The position numbers were made by a program, and so were the translations under genes. Shown here one piece after another: positions 35,775-49,916 of a stretch of 64,000 bases of DNA. Under the pieces are notes generated by a model, which made no database searches, was not told the origin of the DNA, and was given only the letters and a program-made list of their open reading frames with translations. Positions within the stretch are counted from its first letter, which is position 1, and each line of letters opens with the position of its first letter. Location of the stretch: positions 4,990,501 to 5,054,500 of the forward strand of contig CM050662.1 of assembly GCA_027574665.1 (NCBI GenBank), in the 5' to 3' direction. The DNA comes from Rhynochetos jubatus. Lineage: Eukaryota > Chordata > Aves > Eurypygiformes > Rhynochetidae.

Positions 35775-38391
35775 CTTGAGAATGTAACAAACAAGCAAAA
35801 AAGGTCCTTGGAGTAAAGCCAGCGGGGGGGAGAAAGAAAAGAGTGAGCTAGTGAGAGAAAAACATCACAATCCTTTTTTTGTTTTAGAATATAAATTCTA
35901 CTGCAAACACAGGCTTTAAGAAGAAATTAGCATCGAATTCCTAATCTGGAACTGATAATAAAAATGCATACAAACCCACCGGCTTTTCTGTAATGCAGTT
36001 TGGAATGCGCGTGTTGCCTGCACAGAAACCAAAGTGCCCCTTCTGACAGCTGAGTTGAAGCTCTCTGAAAAGCTGTTTGCTCTGTGTCTCCTTGAGCCAA
36101 ATTTGCAAAGCGTTGCTCTACTGAAACAACATTATATTGTAGCTATTGTAGAACGGGGAACAGAGTGAATTAGTGTAAAATGAAGAAATTAACTGCTATG
36201 AGCTTTTTCCCCCCCCTCCTCATTAGTTGAAAAAGACTGTCACAAAACAGTGGCTAAGATAAATGTGGGTACAAAGTAGCACCCTAGATACCAGTACCAT
36301 AGGGCTGTGCCAGGATGCTAGAGACTGGAGCAAGGCTTAACACCACCTGTCATCCATTAACAGTCGCATCTAGGGCGTTCTGAATTAACAATTTACTGAC
36401 AGGCTCTTTACAAGCAAGGGGCAATCCAAGACAGCTGGAACTGACTTTCAGCTCTTGGGTTTAAGATGAGAGGTGCCTAGACCCATTAAAGAACACGTTG
36501 TTCTCTCTACATTTAACTTCTTTCCAGTGTTTATGGGTGTCTGTGGTTTGCAACCCAAAATAGCGTGGTCCATGTTTAGCTCTAAGAACAAATTGCAAGA
36601 GGTTTACAACAGACAAACGTGAGCGAGCTGCCACAGCACCTTCAGACACTCCCGAAGGAGGTTTTGCTGAAGTATGAGATGCATCACACACCTTTTCACA
36701 GCACTTTTCTCTCTTGGTTTCTTAAGACGAACTTGCACTGTGACTTATGAAGGAGGATGAAAGAGGTAACTGATTTCCCACTTTTTCCGTGCATAAATTT
36801 CTGCCCGTTCAGGAGGATGGGTTTGCAGGGTCATTTTTCGCCAGGTGTTGCACTTTTCTTTGTACACCTCAGGATTTAGGCATGCTTCCTACCATCCTGC
36901 CTCATACCAGAAAACTCCTCTCCCTTGCAGTGCTGCGATTTCCTGTCTGTAGACCACAGGCCACCGTTACCACTGCTCAAACCACGTGCAGCTCAGCAGA
37001 GGTCCGTCTTACTGTCTGTTGGCGGTAGAAGTGAAGCTTAATGGACTTACAGACCCTGCAAGTATGGCTCAATAGCATGGGTCAGGGGTCACCACTCCCT
37101 CCAAATGAAACATCCCTCTCTGTTTGCTAGCTGAAAATCTCTACACGCATCATATTTCCAAGACATGTGTATGAGACACTGTGAACAAGATGACATAAAA
37201 GAGAAATTATGCCTGTGCTTACTTGTCCTGAAATCATCCACAAGCAGCTTTTTCTACTCTCTGTATATTCACAGTGCTTAGCTGCTTACATGAGCTCAGT
37301 GAAGGATGCATTTCGTACTAGCTTTACATCCTCTGGTCATGGCCACAAAGGCAAATCTTTTGGGAATGTGTATTTACTTTCCATCCCAAACATCTCCTTG
37401 GCTTTTCCCAAGTCCAGCTTCATACCTTCTGCACCAGGTGAGATTACCCCTTGCTCTGAGTGAAGTAGCAGGCTGCTTCAAAACCACTTCCCTCTCCCAG
37501 ACCGCATATAATACAACCTTCCTCGGGCCTATGCTGGTGGGGCAATACTTAAACCTACAGCGCACTGCTTACTTCTGTGTGCTGGCTGGGCTAATTCCTA
37601 TTCCGTAAGGCATGCTTTTCTTTGAACACAGAATCAGACTGCAAAGGAGTAAATTATGTCTGTAATTGATGCTTTTAACATTAAGAGTCAGAGAAAAAGT
37701 AACCACTGAATTTAATGGGAAATTGATTTCTTGTCCTACCTTTTTATTCTGTTTAATGTGTTTTATTTCACACTTGCTCATCAAATTCTAATTGGCTATT
37801 TAGTTTTGCATTATAGGGTCTGCTCATCACTGTCTACTTTATTATTTGTGCCTACAGCTGTAGGGGATGAGTGCCTAGAGGACAAGGGTTTGCTAGGCTC
37901 ATATAAAGTAGAAAAATGTTATAGTGGTAAACCATATACGCGAAGTGGAGCCAAAGCAGGGAGGGGCTGCAGGCCAGCACTGCCCCTGGTAAGGCTGAGC
38001 TTTGCCTCTCGTCTTTCAGGAAACGTGTGACTTGAGTGCTATAAAACAGAAGTATACAAGAAGTACCTCCTGTGCCCTAGCACTGAAGAAACCCATCATA
38101 AATATCCTAGAAAGCATTTTTGGCATTTGTCTGACTAATGTAATCTGAGTTGTTGGTGTATTCAGCTTCTAAATTAAGACCTGGGTATACCTGTGGTCTC
38201 GTCTGAACAGTAGCCACTTGGCAGGTGATCTTCTGCTGAAGGTTAGTGGGCCACTGATTCATGAGCTCACCTAGAACAAATTGGGGTTGGGAGAGGTTAA
38301 ACCACTGTGGTAAGACATGGAGAAGTGGCCTGACAGCTCTCTGAAATGTGTTTCATGAGCAAACCAGCCGTGACATGCTGAGAAGAGCATT

Positions 38392-38428
38392 GCTGTAGCT
38401 CTTCTACATGTAGCTGTAGCTCTTCTAC
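38392..38428. repeat. 21-bp tandem duplication
   Basis: GCTGTAGCTCTTCTAC occurs at 38392-38407 and again at 38413-38428, a period of 21 bases. Confidence 0.75.
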
Positions 38429-40079
38429 CATGTGTGGCAGGGTTAGAGCAAGAGTGAAAAAGGGGGAGCAAGGAAAGAGCACGCGATGTGCAGCTGGGTT
38501 TGAAGTGGTGCATCTAAAGGCATAGTCCCATCTGGTTAGGTAATAAAATATGCATTATTTCAGTATGTCGCTAATCCCTGCAGCTTGCTTTGATGGGTTT
38601 GGAAGAAAAAAGTGTTGATTTTCATCCCAAACCTTGAATTATCTTAACCCAAAATATCTCCCAGAACAGAATACAAGTAGCAGTGATTAATGTCACTGAT
38701 GAAGCTGCAAGACAGGCACCAAAGTACACTGTCTGCTTTTCAGACATCGTCCCCAAATCCTGCCCAGAGAGCTGACACGCAGTGCAGACAAGGCCTCCAC
38801 GACCCCTCCGGCAAGGGGAGGAGGTGAGCAGCTGCAGTGCACGAGGGGAGCTTTCTACCACCATCAGCTGTGAAATAATGTTTTGGTGAATAATTTCTTT
38901 AACAGGCAGGTTGAATGGCATTCGTGTACTCTCCGTCTCAGCAGACAGAGTAGTGCTGGCCACACAGCAATATTCCTGGCTTTTTCCAGGTATTTCCATA
39001 TGGCATGATCAGCGCAAGGAGTTCTGCCACTATGTGGAAGGGGCAGCACCTCGGTTGGATGATGGGCAGTGAGGGAACAGGGCAGAATGGTCCAGTGCTT
39101 CTGCTACCCACAGACTGCATCCTCCACCAGGACATGGGAAATGTCTTGCAGAATGATTCCCGTAAGTGAATTGTTAAGGAAATTGTATTCCTATTCATTT
39201 CCTGCCTTCTTCTTGGGGCCCAGTGTTATGTTAAGCTGCTGTCTTGTATTGCATTATTCTACTTTGCATGGTAATAGATAAGGTACACGGCTGATGCAAT
39301 TTGAAATCCTATTGCTAGTGATCCCTGAGGTACTGCTCTTTCAGACAAAAGGTGCTTCAGCTCCTATTCTGTTTTTATTTTTGTGAGTTTTACTTCAGTA
39401 AAGGTTTCTAAATCTGGCTCTGAAGCTGGCTAAAACCAGACTTGCAGATCAGGTTTTCACACAGACATGCACAGGAGCCCTGTGAGGAATAATGGCAAAA
39501 CAGAAAAGATTTTGAAGTGTCCCTTCTAGCTTCTCTGGCCTGCAATGGTTCCTCTCCTTTAACAGGTGGAGTCAAGCTTGGAAGCTATAGTGCCCTGTAT
39601 TAAGTACTGAATCTTGAGGCTCCTTTAGAGAGAGTAAATCTTGGCTGACACAATGCGTTTACATCCCAGAAACTTGATACTTGTATTACGTGCATGAAAG
39701 AAGTGTTGAAGAAAATCAATGTTTAGTCTGTTGTACTGGGTGATAACAGCCTACAGGTGGCTGTGCCTACCGGGTATATGCATTAGCTGGTACTGTACCA
39801 GTCTCCTAGCTTCCCTTTTCCCCACTCAGTATCCAGAATAGAGCTTCAGTTGAGGTGCTTATCTCACCTGAAAACAGTATTTGGTTTTGTAGCACTAAGT
39901 GGCAAATGGTGGCGACTGATGACAGATGAGGCAAAAATGGTTGGATGCCATTTGTGGGTTCCTAACAGAACTGCTGACCGGCAGCCGTGCAGGCACAGGC
40001 AGTCCTGGCATCTCCAAACATTTCCTTTTTTGGTGCCAATCCTATTTGCTGACACATTGTTTCTGTGAATCTCATCATT

Positions 40080-40330
40080 AGTGCTGTAAGCACACGAAGT
40101 ATAAGTTAATTCTACTGTAACATGATTATTAAATCCATTAATCAATGGTAGGAGAGCCCTAATTAACTTATTCTCCAGCATCAAGTAAATGATGCTGCTC
40201 TGAGCTTTAAGAAAGCAATTGTTCACTAATATGCAAAATACAGTGGGGCTATTAGACTATCAGGCTGTATAATTATATAATTAAAATACAAATTTTGCAT
40301 ATTTTAGTAACATATATTTTAATTATTATC
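40080..40330. promoter_or_regulatory. Candidate conserved non-coding element between KAZALD-like and GABRP
   Basis: AT-rich block with clustered homeodomain cores (TTAATTCTA, ATTAATCAATGG, CTAATTAAC, ATAATTAAAA) and octamer-like ATATGCAAAAT. It has no open frame and no repeat signature. Regulatory status is inferred from composition only. Confidence 0.25.
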
Positions 40331-43300
40331 TTAGTAAAGTTTTTGTGGGGGGTTTTGTTTGTTGGGTTTTTTTAGCTTTTACACATAGTTTACCAAAAAT
40401 GGAGGGGGAAAAAAAGTTAATGTCAGTGTTCTGCCTGAAAGCTGACTGTTTTCACGTAAGGTTTCAGCTAGGCTTTTGGTGGCTCACCCTGGACCTATCT
40501 CCAGCAGTGGCTGACTATTCCTCGGTGTCACACTTCAGCATCATTGTTGTTGGTGACTGTAGGCATTCAAATTTTAACTTGCAAAGGGAAAAAAAGGCTT
40601 CTAGCACCAAATGCTTGGGTTTGGTTTAATACAGGCTTACTGATTCCTTTTCACACAAGTCTGGAAACCACTTTTCACAAGCTAGTATTTCCTTCCAGGG
40701 GGCCAGATATTTCAGGGGTTCTTTTCAAGCCTGCTTCACATCCCTGTTATCCTTGAAGCAGACCAAGTTTCTGAAAGCTTTGGAGTTCTACCCAGAAACG
40801 CCCGAGTCTCCTGTCCCATTACAGGAGGGTGGTACTGGAAACATGTAGGGAGTCAGCAGTAGGTAATCAGGCATTTCTCTGAAGCCATTATTTTGAGAGG
40901 TGAGAGTGACAGTGAGAAAACCTGCACAGAAAGTATCACAAGGGCATTTCCACCATGTGTCCTGCCCACGTTCCAATGCAGCAAGTTTTAGTTGCTCATC
41001 TTAACCTTTTTCTGTACACTTTAGTCACAAATGCAATATAGAAGCAATAGCCAGCATCATTCTTCCCCTTGAGGGAGGGGGACGTGAAGGTTTGTCCACC
41101 TTCTGCCTTAATTTTAGAGACAGCTAATGGAAAATCATCCCTGTGTTTTGCGCAGACCACAGTATTTTCAGGTGTTATGTTTTACTGCAGCAGATGCCGC
41201 AGTTAAATGTGGAGTGAAACAGTTTGTGTGTCAAAGGCAGTCGCTGTCTACATCACAAGTGACACAGTAGTGCTATCAGGTACAGCTGAGCTTCAGAGAC
41301 ACCAGCTTGGGGAAAACCTATCAAACCTTGCCACATAACACCAGACCAGAAGTGAAGAGCACAGGAAAGTGCCTTGCACATGCTGCCAGCTACCAGCAGT
41401 AGGACAGAAATGGGTGAATAGGCTGGGGGATCTGGAAGCAGAAAGCAGGAAGGGGTGGGAGATACAGGTAAGGCTGTGGGGTGCCCAATCTGTCCCAGGG
41501 TTGTGGGTGGCACCCACTTACCCATATCACCAAGGGATGGAAGTGTGAGAGTGGCTAGCAATCCCCATGTGCGCCCCTTGCTGTGCTCAACCCCTCCTGG
41601 GTGCAACTTCCAGCAGTATGTCTAAAGATTGGTCTGGTCCTTATTGCAGACCTGCAACAAACGTGCTCTAAGGCATTTGGAGAGTGGCTGGAAGGAAAAA
41701 AAACAAAACCAAATAACCCCAAAGTAACGTGGTTCTGGCTTTGTCAATATTCTGAGGTGCTTCCACCTAACCAAGACTGGAAAGTAATGGTAGCTCTGGC
41801 CAGTGGCTGCTGAGAGCTAGGGGTGTGTGTCCATCCAATTCCCACCAGACAGTGAGAAGAGGCAGATGGGAGTAGGTTTAAGCCTGAAGATGACACTGGT
41901 TGGTGCTACTAGTTGCCTGTACTGGCAAGTTCTTTAAAGAAGCAAAACACATTGTTTCCTGAGAAAGCCCAACAGAGAGGGCACCTGGGCCCTGGCTGTG
42001 AGCGTTTCTTCCTTGTTTTCCATGAGAGGCACCACTGCAGCTCGCCCTCTCCCAGAGATTCAGGGAAATCTCTGAAACTTGCAAACAATGAATATAGAGT
42101 CATTTTTCTTGGCAGCCTTAATGTTGATGGGTAGGACAGTTTGCCTTGTCCAGTTTGTATAAGAGCAGCTGATATAAAATGACTTCATAGCTGGATATTT
42201 ATGAGAAGTTTCATTTCAGATAATATAGGTTTTGCCTATGGCGGTGCTGTGGTTTAGCCCTGTTATTACTGGGAACTAAATCTTTAGGATATTCTAACTA
42301 TAACTGCAGGGCCTGTTTGATCTACCCAGCAAAGTTAATATTTTCCAAAGCAATGGAAACTTTATAATGGAAAGTCTCATTAGCAAAAACTACCTGTCCC
42401 TAAAAGCAGCCAGGAAATTAGGCACAGAGAGGAAACATGGGGGATTTTCCTTCAGCTTCACCTGCTTTCTTTCCCACAGCAGTACTGAAGAAAGCAGTGT
42501 CTTCCATTACAGCAAATGTACAGACAGGCTGCAATGATCCTTGTCTAGAAAAGCAACTAGAAACCAGTTTCTGATAAAAAGCCAAATTCTCATCCCAGCT
42601 GCACATGAATCTTGCATAAAATAGAACTCACCCTTGGTGCCAGACCCTCCACCCAGGCCAGCATTGCTCTGAGACCTGTGCAGCAGGAGGGCTAAGGAGG
42701 AGGCACTAGTACCCTCGCTGAAACTTCCAAGGTTGCGGTGTGAGTCTTGCTGGTTTTGTGCCAGGGCAGTGGTATAAACGGGATATTCCCACATGATTCA
42801 CTCGCCCCTTCGGAGCATGCAGAGCTAAGGAGAAGAGAGTGGGAATCTGCCTCCCGCCACTGTGCTTCGGTTGGAATCATTCCAGAATTTAACACTTCTG
42901 ACAAACATTGATGTTCGCCTGTGACCGGAGAGCTGGAAAAGAGATGTGCTGTGCCCCTCCACATCAGTGGAGGGGACGTGCAGGTTGTGTTGGGGAGAGG
43001 AGCCTTTGCTGGCGTTAGTCGGGGGTGGTTTGGGCACCCAGGAGTTAGTGCAGGAGTAGGAGGTGGAAGTTGTGAGAGAGGACAGGAGGAAGCTTCTGCG
43101 TGAATAGGGACAGCAAGCAGTGCTTACCACCGAAAGAAGGGCTGAGTGCACAGGCATTGCCTCTTGCTGTTCTCAGGGCTTCCAACAGGACTACATCGGA
43201 CAATGCTGCAGATTGGCACCCCTGGGCTTCCGGGCTCGTACCTCCAGTCAGAAGGAGTAATCTCCAGACAAGATCATTCATCTAAATACTTGAAAGTTAA

Positions 43301-46300
43301 AAAACCACCCAAAAATTCAGTGATGGGTCTCTATCACAAATGCTGAAGACCGCGTCATGCTGCTGGCAAGATGAGGCTTGTCTAGGGATATTTGCTACTC
43401 CTACCTTTCGTTAATGCTTCTGTTCTTGGGGTCAGGACGGGGCAGGGCTCTGGGTTTGGTCTGCCAGTTTCTAGAAGCCCAGCACCAGTCCTGGCCCCTT
43501 TACTAGCCTGCTGTTTCTGAGGGTCACAGTAACGTGGGTAGCGCTGTGACAGCTCTTAACTTTGCACGTTTGTTCCTAACAAAAGGCATGGACGCTGGGA
43601 ACAACATTAAATGAGGGAACATGAATGAAAACTGTGTGTGAGCATGAGTTAAGAAGTAAAGGCCTGATTCGATTTAACTCCATAGCCAGACTGCTGTTAT
43701 CTTAAAGGGGCTCAGGATTTCACCCTGCACTTTTAGCCTAGCTGGCTTCCTGTTTGAGTTGGCAGGGCGCGTGTCTTTGTCCCTGTTCAGCAGGGCATAC
43801 TGCGGACTGTTTGTCTGTCCAGGCTGATGGAATGCTCTTAGAAGTCTCAGTCTATTCCAGCTGTGGCGTAGCTAGAGATACCAAACACTTGCGTGCACTT
43901 AAAGTCATAATGTTTTTGCATTAAATGCTGACCTATTTGTGCTTTCAGGCATCTACTTTGGGACAAGCTGTCTTGAAGAGCGAGCTGGTCTGGTCTTGTA
44001 TTTGTCACTAGGTTTCACAACAATTGACACGCATCTAAATCTGCAGTAAAGAGGCTTTCTGTGAAGTGACTACCTCAGCTTATGGAAAACACCACTTAGA
44101 TGGTATCCATTGATGGTGCAGGTGGGGATGGCTCTTACTGTAGCAGTAGAGTGAAAAGGATGCTGCTGTCTTGCTGCTCTCCTGTACCACAGCACAGTGC
44201 AAAGGTAGACTCATGTCTGTGCTTTAGAGCTGGGGGTTGTGGACTGCGGGGAAAGAAAATGGCAGGACATCTCTGGGAAAATATGAACAGATAGCATGAA
44301 GCTAAAACTTACTGTCTCCGTGGTGAGGGCAGGGAAATAATCTCTGTATTTAAAACAAAGCACTGCAGGTGGGCATATGATTCAAACTGAATAAACAAAC
44401 AAATTCTGGACTGGTGGGAGGACTTGGTCGTACAGCGGTGATGACAGCCATCTGCATGGTCGTACCCTACCGGTGCAGCTTTAACTCCATGGTGTCTGAA
44501 GTTTGAGGGTTTGTTTTCTGGGGGTCTCAATCCAATAAAAACACAGTCAAGTACCAAATTAATAAAAATCTACATATTTTGTAATTTAGTGAAACTAAAA
44601 ACACCACACTGAAACAAATACAGGCCATTTCCATCCAAATCCCATTTTGGTTGAGTTTTGGGTAAATGGAGGAACCCTGCACTGTGACTGAAAATAAACC
44701 CCCTACAACCTACTGAAAACCCCAAACTGGATGGCTTCTGGATTCACAGGTTTCCAGAGGGGCAAGTTCTCAGGTCATGCCTGCAGACAGTTCAGTGCTA
44801 AACAGATGCAGCTGCCCAGCAGACCCGGCTGAAGCCCAGTTCCTGTAAAGCTGGAGTCGGGACCTCATTGTGCTGGTACGCCCAGAATCTGAAAACCTCT
44901 TCTGCTTCAAACTGTGCCAGTACACACACGTGGCTGCATAGGATCTGTAGGATCTGCCTGTAGAGTACACAAAAGCCTTTCTTTTTGGAGGAGAAATACT
45001 CCATACCTAGAACTAAATTTGCTTCCTCTTCTCATGTCACAATTCTTAACTCTTCTGTTCACTTCCCTTACTAGCAGGGATGTTACCCAAATGTTACCTC
45101 CCAAAATACAGATTTCTTGTTTGGAGCCAGAAGTACCTGCACTAAACTGATAGAGCGAGACATACCACAGATTTTCGTGCCCAACCGCAGCAGCTTGCAG
45201 TTCAATATGGAATTCTGGTGGATTGCTAAGCAAGTAAAACAATTAAAGAGTTTCAAACCACAGGAACTTTGAGGAAAACTGCAGTCTGTTTGAGGCACAG
45301 ACCTCAAAAGGGTGAGGAGGAAGAAAATGCATCAAATCACTCATTACAGACTTAACACACACCTCAGATTAACAAGAAGCTCATTGTCTGATCTCAAGTG
45401 CAACAACAGGCTGTAATTTAAACCAGCTTTTGTTCATTAATGAAAAGTTATTTCAGTGAGAATTTGAGAAAACCTATGCAAATTACCAGCTCTAAACAGT
45501 CTTTCCTCGTACGGACGTGGCTTGCTGGCTGCCTGTTGTGACACTAAATACAGTAAGCAAATGAGAGCCGGTTTTGCTACCAATTCAATCACTAGGTTTG
45601 AAATGGAATTAACCTTTTAAAAATGCAAAGTATTCCTTACAGCAGATGGTAGTGTTTGCATATACAAATACCTCTTGGAAATCATAACGTAAACCACATG
45701 CTCTGAAACAACAGGATCCCTGAGCTGAACCCTTCATCTTCCTGAAAATGAAAAATAACGCTTTCCAAGCACTGACTGGTAGCTGCTGCAGCAGGACCAG
45801 CTCCTGCTCATGCTGGGGTGAAGAGGGCACAAGAAGAGTTCGGGGAAGAACAAGGGTGGGGGGCACAGAAGGAAGCAGGAGGATGTCAGGGTGTACTAAA
45901 AGGTGGTATTTCTCTATCACTCACAGCTACACCCTGTATATGTATTAGCTCTAGAGGATGGCTGCAAATAGGCTGTGTTAGCCTGGTTTTGCTCTCTGTA
46001 GTGCAGCTCCTTCATATTTTAAACTGGATAAATTCATCCCCAGAATGCTTTATGCTGCTGTGGCTAGACTGCTTTTGGCCCCTGTGCTAGCTAGGGCAAT
46101 TCCACAGCACATCATGAGGCTTTATATTCCTCTGGGTTGCACCAGATACAAGCATTTGCATCTCTTGGAAGCTTCTCCAGTTACCCAACTGCTGCTCACT
46201 GTCCATCATGCTGTCCTGTGCATCACATCCACACATCCACAAGCATTTGTCCATAAAGGCTTAAAGTAAGTGCAAATGCTCTCAAAAAGAGGCAAAGTTT

Positions 46301-46459
46301 GCAGCTTCTGGAGTTTTAGGAAGTACATGTAAGGAAAGGTTACAGCAAACCAGAACATCACTGCAAAGCAGAATTATCTCAAGAGGCAAGCCAGCCTTTT
46401 ACTCCATATACACATGTCCTGCCAAGAGCACAAACTGGTGCTGTGGTGGAATAGTAAAC

Positions 46460-46490
46460 GCTATGGGTAACACTATAGTGCTATGGGTAA
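46460..46490. repeat. 20-bp period tandem repeat
   Basis: GCTATGGGTAA occurs at 46460-46470 and 46480-46490. Confidence 0.6.
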
Positions 46491-48456
46491 ATGCTATTGG
46501 CTCATCCAGTTTTGTGCTGCTAAGTTCCCTCAAAGCTACAGGGCTGATGTGGTCAGTGGGAAGTGAGCAGCTCCCAGCTCAGGAACCATTAGCCATTAGA
46601 GGCTCTGTCAGACAGTAGGCTGCTGTTCAATCCCCCCTCCTGTTCCCTGTAGAGCCTAGGCAAGGCTGAACCCTTAAGCAAGAGAGAGCTGTGTGCAGGG
46701 CTTACCTGTGGCTTTGTCCTCACCTGCAGCTTACGTGTTACACACCAGTCCTGTGTGGGAAAGGCTGGTTTTCAGTTGGTGCCTGTCTAGATATCAGGGT
46801 TTATTGCTGCACACCAGTAACAGAAGCTGGTCTGTGCTTCCCACCTATTGGAACACAGAAGTCCAATCTTGGATTCAGCAGTGCTTCTAGTTTGAGTGAC
46901 ACACCTGAGACAGGAAAGACTTGGGACTGCGTGATGCATCATCCTGACCGCTCTGAAGAACGTATCTGGGCTCACAATGCTCATCCGTCACTGCCCTTCA
47001 CCCAGTGTCATGTGTGGGATGACAGCAACGCCAGTAATAACACCAGGCTGCTCCAGGACATCAGTGCAGCTAAGCTGACCTGCTTTGCTGTAGGATGTAT
47101 TAGCAAAAATTAATTTTGATGTCTCCGACATGCCTGATGTGCCTGCAGTAGGATACAGGCTGGGTGGCTTGCTTGCTTTGTCTCCTACTTTCCATATCTG
47201 GTCCATGCTGGGCGTCAGTTTGACCACTGAAATGGCCTTAGGACCATCCTCTGTGCACCCCACTGAGGCCAGAGTTAGGATCTTGTGTTACAGCAAGGCT
47301 GTATAGGGAGACAATCGTGTAAGGTGTATTAAAGTGGCAAAGTCCATCAGTGAGAAAGTTATAAGTAGGAGCCAATACAGCACAAGTCCATACTTCCTAG
47401 ATTTTAAGCGTTTCTGCATTAAGATGTTCCGCCTGGCCAAGCCAACAGCTCTTGAAGAATCTTCTCATAAGGTATCTAAAAACAACCCGCACAACCTCCT
47501 TCCCCTACTACCTTCTGTCCCTCCCTTCCTGAAGTTAGCAAAATCCGCAAGAAGTGACAATACACAGAGCTGACACTTCCCAGTACACCATGCTGTTCGC
47601 CAGGCCGGGTCAATAAAAACCATTTTGCCGCCCAGGGGTATAACTTAGTCCTGAGCATCTCCAAAGCAGCACAGTTGTAATGAAGGCTGCATCTAAGGAA
47701 AGCAAGCCTTGAGAGTGGCAGGCTGCTGTAACGTAACAAAGAAATTCCTTCCATTAACATTAATATTTGGCGGCTGGTGTAGAACACATTAGGGCGTTTT
47801 AGTTGGGTTTTAAAGAAAGAAACGGACCCTGAAAGAAGGTAATGATTTTTTTTTAATAGAGGATCTCTCTGGGGGTTTGTGTTCATATCACAAACATTCA
47901 CTTTATTACATTTTATGGAATGGACTTTAAATGCCAGTATATACACGCCAACATTTCATTATTGGAGCTTGTGTTTATTCACTTGCCATTGTCAGGCTGT
48001 TCCCCTTTGTCTCCTTGTGCTGCTCTTTGTAAAGCTATGATTTATGAATATGTGGTTTAGATCCTTCACAATACAGTGCGGTGAAGTGGTTCGATAAAAA
48101 GTTATTAAAGTAAGAAATCGATAGTTTGCCCACCTTCTGTAGGAACCCCCAGCAAGAGACTCTTACGCTAAGCAAACACCGTGTACGTGAGGCTGTAATA
48201 TAAGCTACATGCTGAGAGGCCTCGCTCCGCCAAACCCCTGCCGAACGGTAGCCACTGCAGGCAATTACAGTTTTGCCTACAGAACTGCAGGATTACACCC
48301 TCAAAGTTATGAAAGTTGCATAGACCAAAACGGAGGAGAGAAAATGCCATAAACCATTCATGTTAAAATTGGGAAATAAAGACTTCCAATAGCCTTAAGC
48401 TACATAGTACCAAACGGCACCTGGTTCCCAAAGCTAAGTGTGTGCATGCCACACAG

Positions 48457-48462
48457 TTTATT
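48457..48462 (-). terminator. Possible poly(A) signal of GABRP
   Basis: AATAAA on the minus strand 1.14 kb after the stop codon. It is the nearest such signal I found downstream. Later signals at 47973 and 47902 are equally possible. Confidence 0.3.
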
Positions 48463-49601
48463 TTTAAAACAAAGCTCTCAGTCCTGCTGATTGCAGGATA
48501 AACAAAGCTGACTGGCTGTTTCCAGAGCCCACCTAGAGTCTGAATTTCTGCAGAAACGTAACACTCTCTCAGCCTAAAAGAGAGAGTAAAAAGGCTGATG
48601 TAGATCATCACCTCAGCCCACGCATGGCGTTTCCACCCAGCAGCGCTGCTGACTTGCCCCAGCTGCACGGCCACATAAAAGAGGGGTGACAAATTGGCCA
48701 CTTGCATATGGCTGGCAAGAAACGAGCAGCTTACAGCAGTGGAAGCTGACTAGGCACTCCCCAGGATGACAAAGAATTCGTGAGGAAGACGTGGAAGGCG
48801 GTAGAAACTGTTCAAGAGCAGCGCAACAGGAAGAATGTGAGATACGGGTTACAAAACAATTTTGCTGCCTATATTTTGTGTTCCCAAACCTCTGAAAAAA
48901 CGCAGCTCTACAAATAAAAAGCCCTCCGTCTGTGTCAGGGATGGATAACTTCAGCAAGCGAGGATTGCCTCAACGAGTCAGACAGGTATGAAAAGCAATG
49001 AGGCATACCGCTGCGCCAGCGCCCGCAGCACTGAAATCACCGGTCTGGCACCGCATCCCGCCGGGACAAGGGAGCACCATGCACGGGAACCGTTCCTCTG
49101 CGCATGGCACACTGCTGCCTTCGGGTTCTCTTACTTCAACAGAGCAGCTATTGAGACAGCAATCACAGCCCCTGTTACTGTCAGCTCTGGCAAACAAATA
49201 ACAACTATAATCCTACATCCTCTTGGGGGTCTAAACGAGAAGCCTCCAACCTGCTTCGAACACCAAGATAACTCTGGCACCCGCAGTGCTCTGTGGCCCC
49301 CTGCCACGTGCAGTCCTACACGCCCATCTCCAGCCAAGTGAGAGGCTGGATGCTGGGGTGAAAAGCAGGTAGGAGCCCAGCACAGCCACTCAGCTGAACT
49401 CAGGTGTCCAGAGTCAATGTTGCTGATGCTGAAGCACCGAGGCTTTGCATCTTGCATACCTCACGCGCTCTTCTGCTCTGTATCTCAGGAAACACCATAG
49501 AGCATTTTGTCCATGTTGGATTCACTGAGGTTAGATTCCTAGATGCCCATGGGCAAGATTCCTCTCCTGCTGAAGTAGGAGAAGGAAGTGACTCATTTCC
49601 A

Positions 49602-49916
49602 CTAAAAATATAGGTAATAAGCCCAATAAAACACATTGACCAGCATGAAGAACAAAGGGAACAGCAATTTGGAGTAGTGGTCCACATTGCTGGGGTTCTG
49701 AATTGTGAAATAACTAATGATCCTGTGCATTTTGTTTCTCAAGACACGTTTGATTTTCTCATGAGTTTTCATGGTCAAGTCACTGCAATTAACATTATTG
49801 CTGGAGATCTCAATGCTTGTAAAGCTGATTTTCTGTTTATAGCTGGTGATGGAGCTGTTGATGATGTCAGTGATGTTGACTTCTTCCCTTTCTTTAGTGC
49901 GTTCAGTTGCAGGCCC
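49602..49916 (-). CDS. GABRP: GABRP exon 9 (intracellular loop and fourth membrane segment)
   Basis: 315 bp, residues 342-445 and a TAG stop. It starts [18 protein letters not shown] and ends [12 protein letters not shown]. The acceptor is TTTCCTAG. The loop is conserved with human (EEVSITNIINSSISS), and [19 protein letters not shown] precedes the last membrane segment. Confidence 0.95.
   Translation of the reverse strand, partial: GPATERTKEREEVNITDIINSSITSYKQKISFTSIEISSNNVNCSDLTMKTHEKIKRVLRNKMHRIISYFTIQNPSNVDHYSKLLFPLFFMLVNVFYWAYYLYF

Larger units (their letters stand above)
35775..49601. other. Intergenic DNA between KAZALD-like 5' end and GABRP 3' end
   Basis: 13.8 kb without a recognisable coding exon. 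It must contain the KAZALD-like promoter and 5' untranslated region on the right of 35774 and the GABRP 3' untranslated region to the left of 49602. Minus-strand AATAAA at 48457-48462 is one possible GABRP poly(A) signal; others lie at 47973-47978 and 47902-47907. Short tandem repeats lie at 38392-38428 and 46460-46490, and a TAATTA-rich block lies at about 40080-40330. Confidence 0.7.

Noticed and set aside
35775-35798. Start of the KAZALD-like protein eight codons earlier
   Set aside because: The upstream codon is TTG, not ATG. The ATG at 35774 has a good context and leads directly into the signal peptide.
46691-47113. 140-codon plus-strand open frame
   Set aside because: Cysteine- and serine-rich chance translation without domain, splice context or homology that I recognise.
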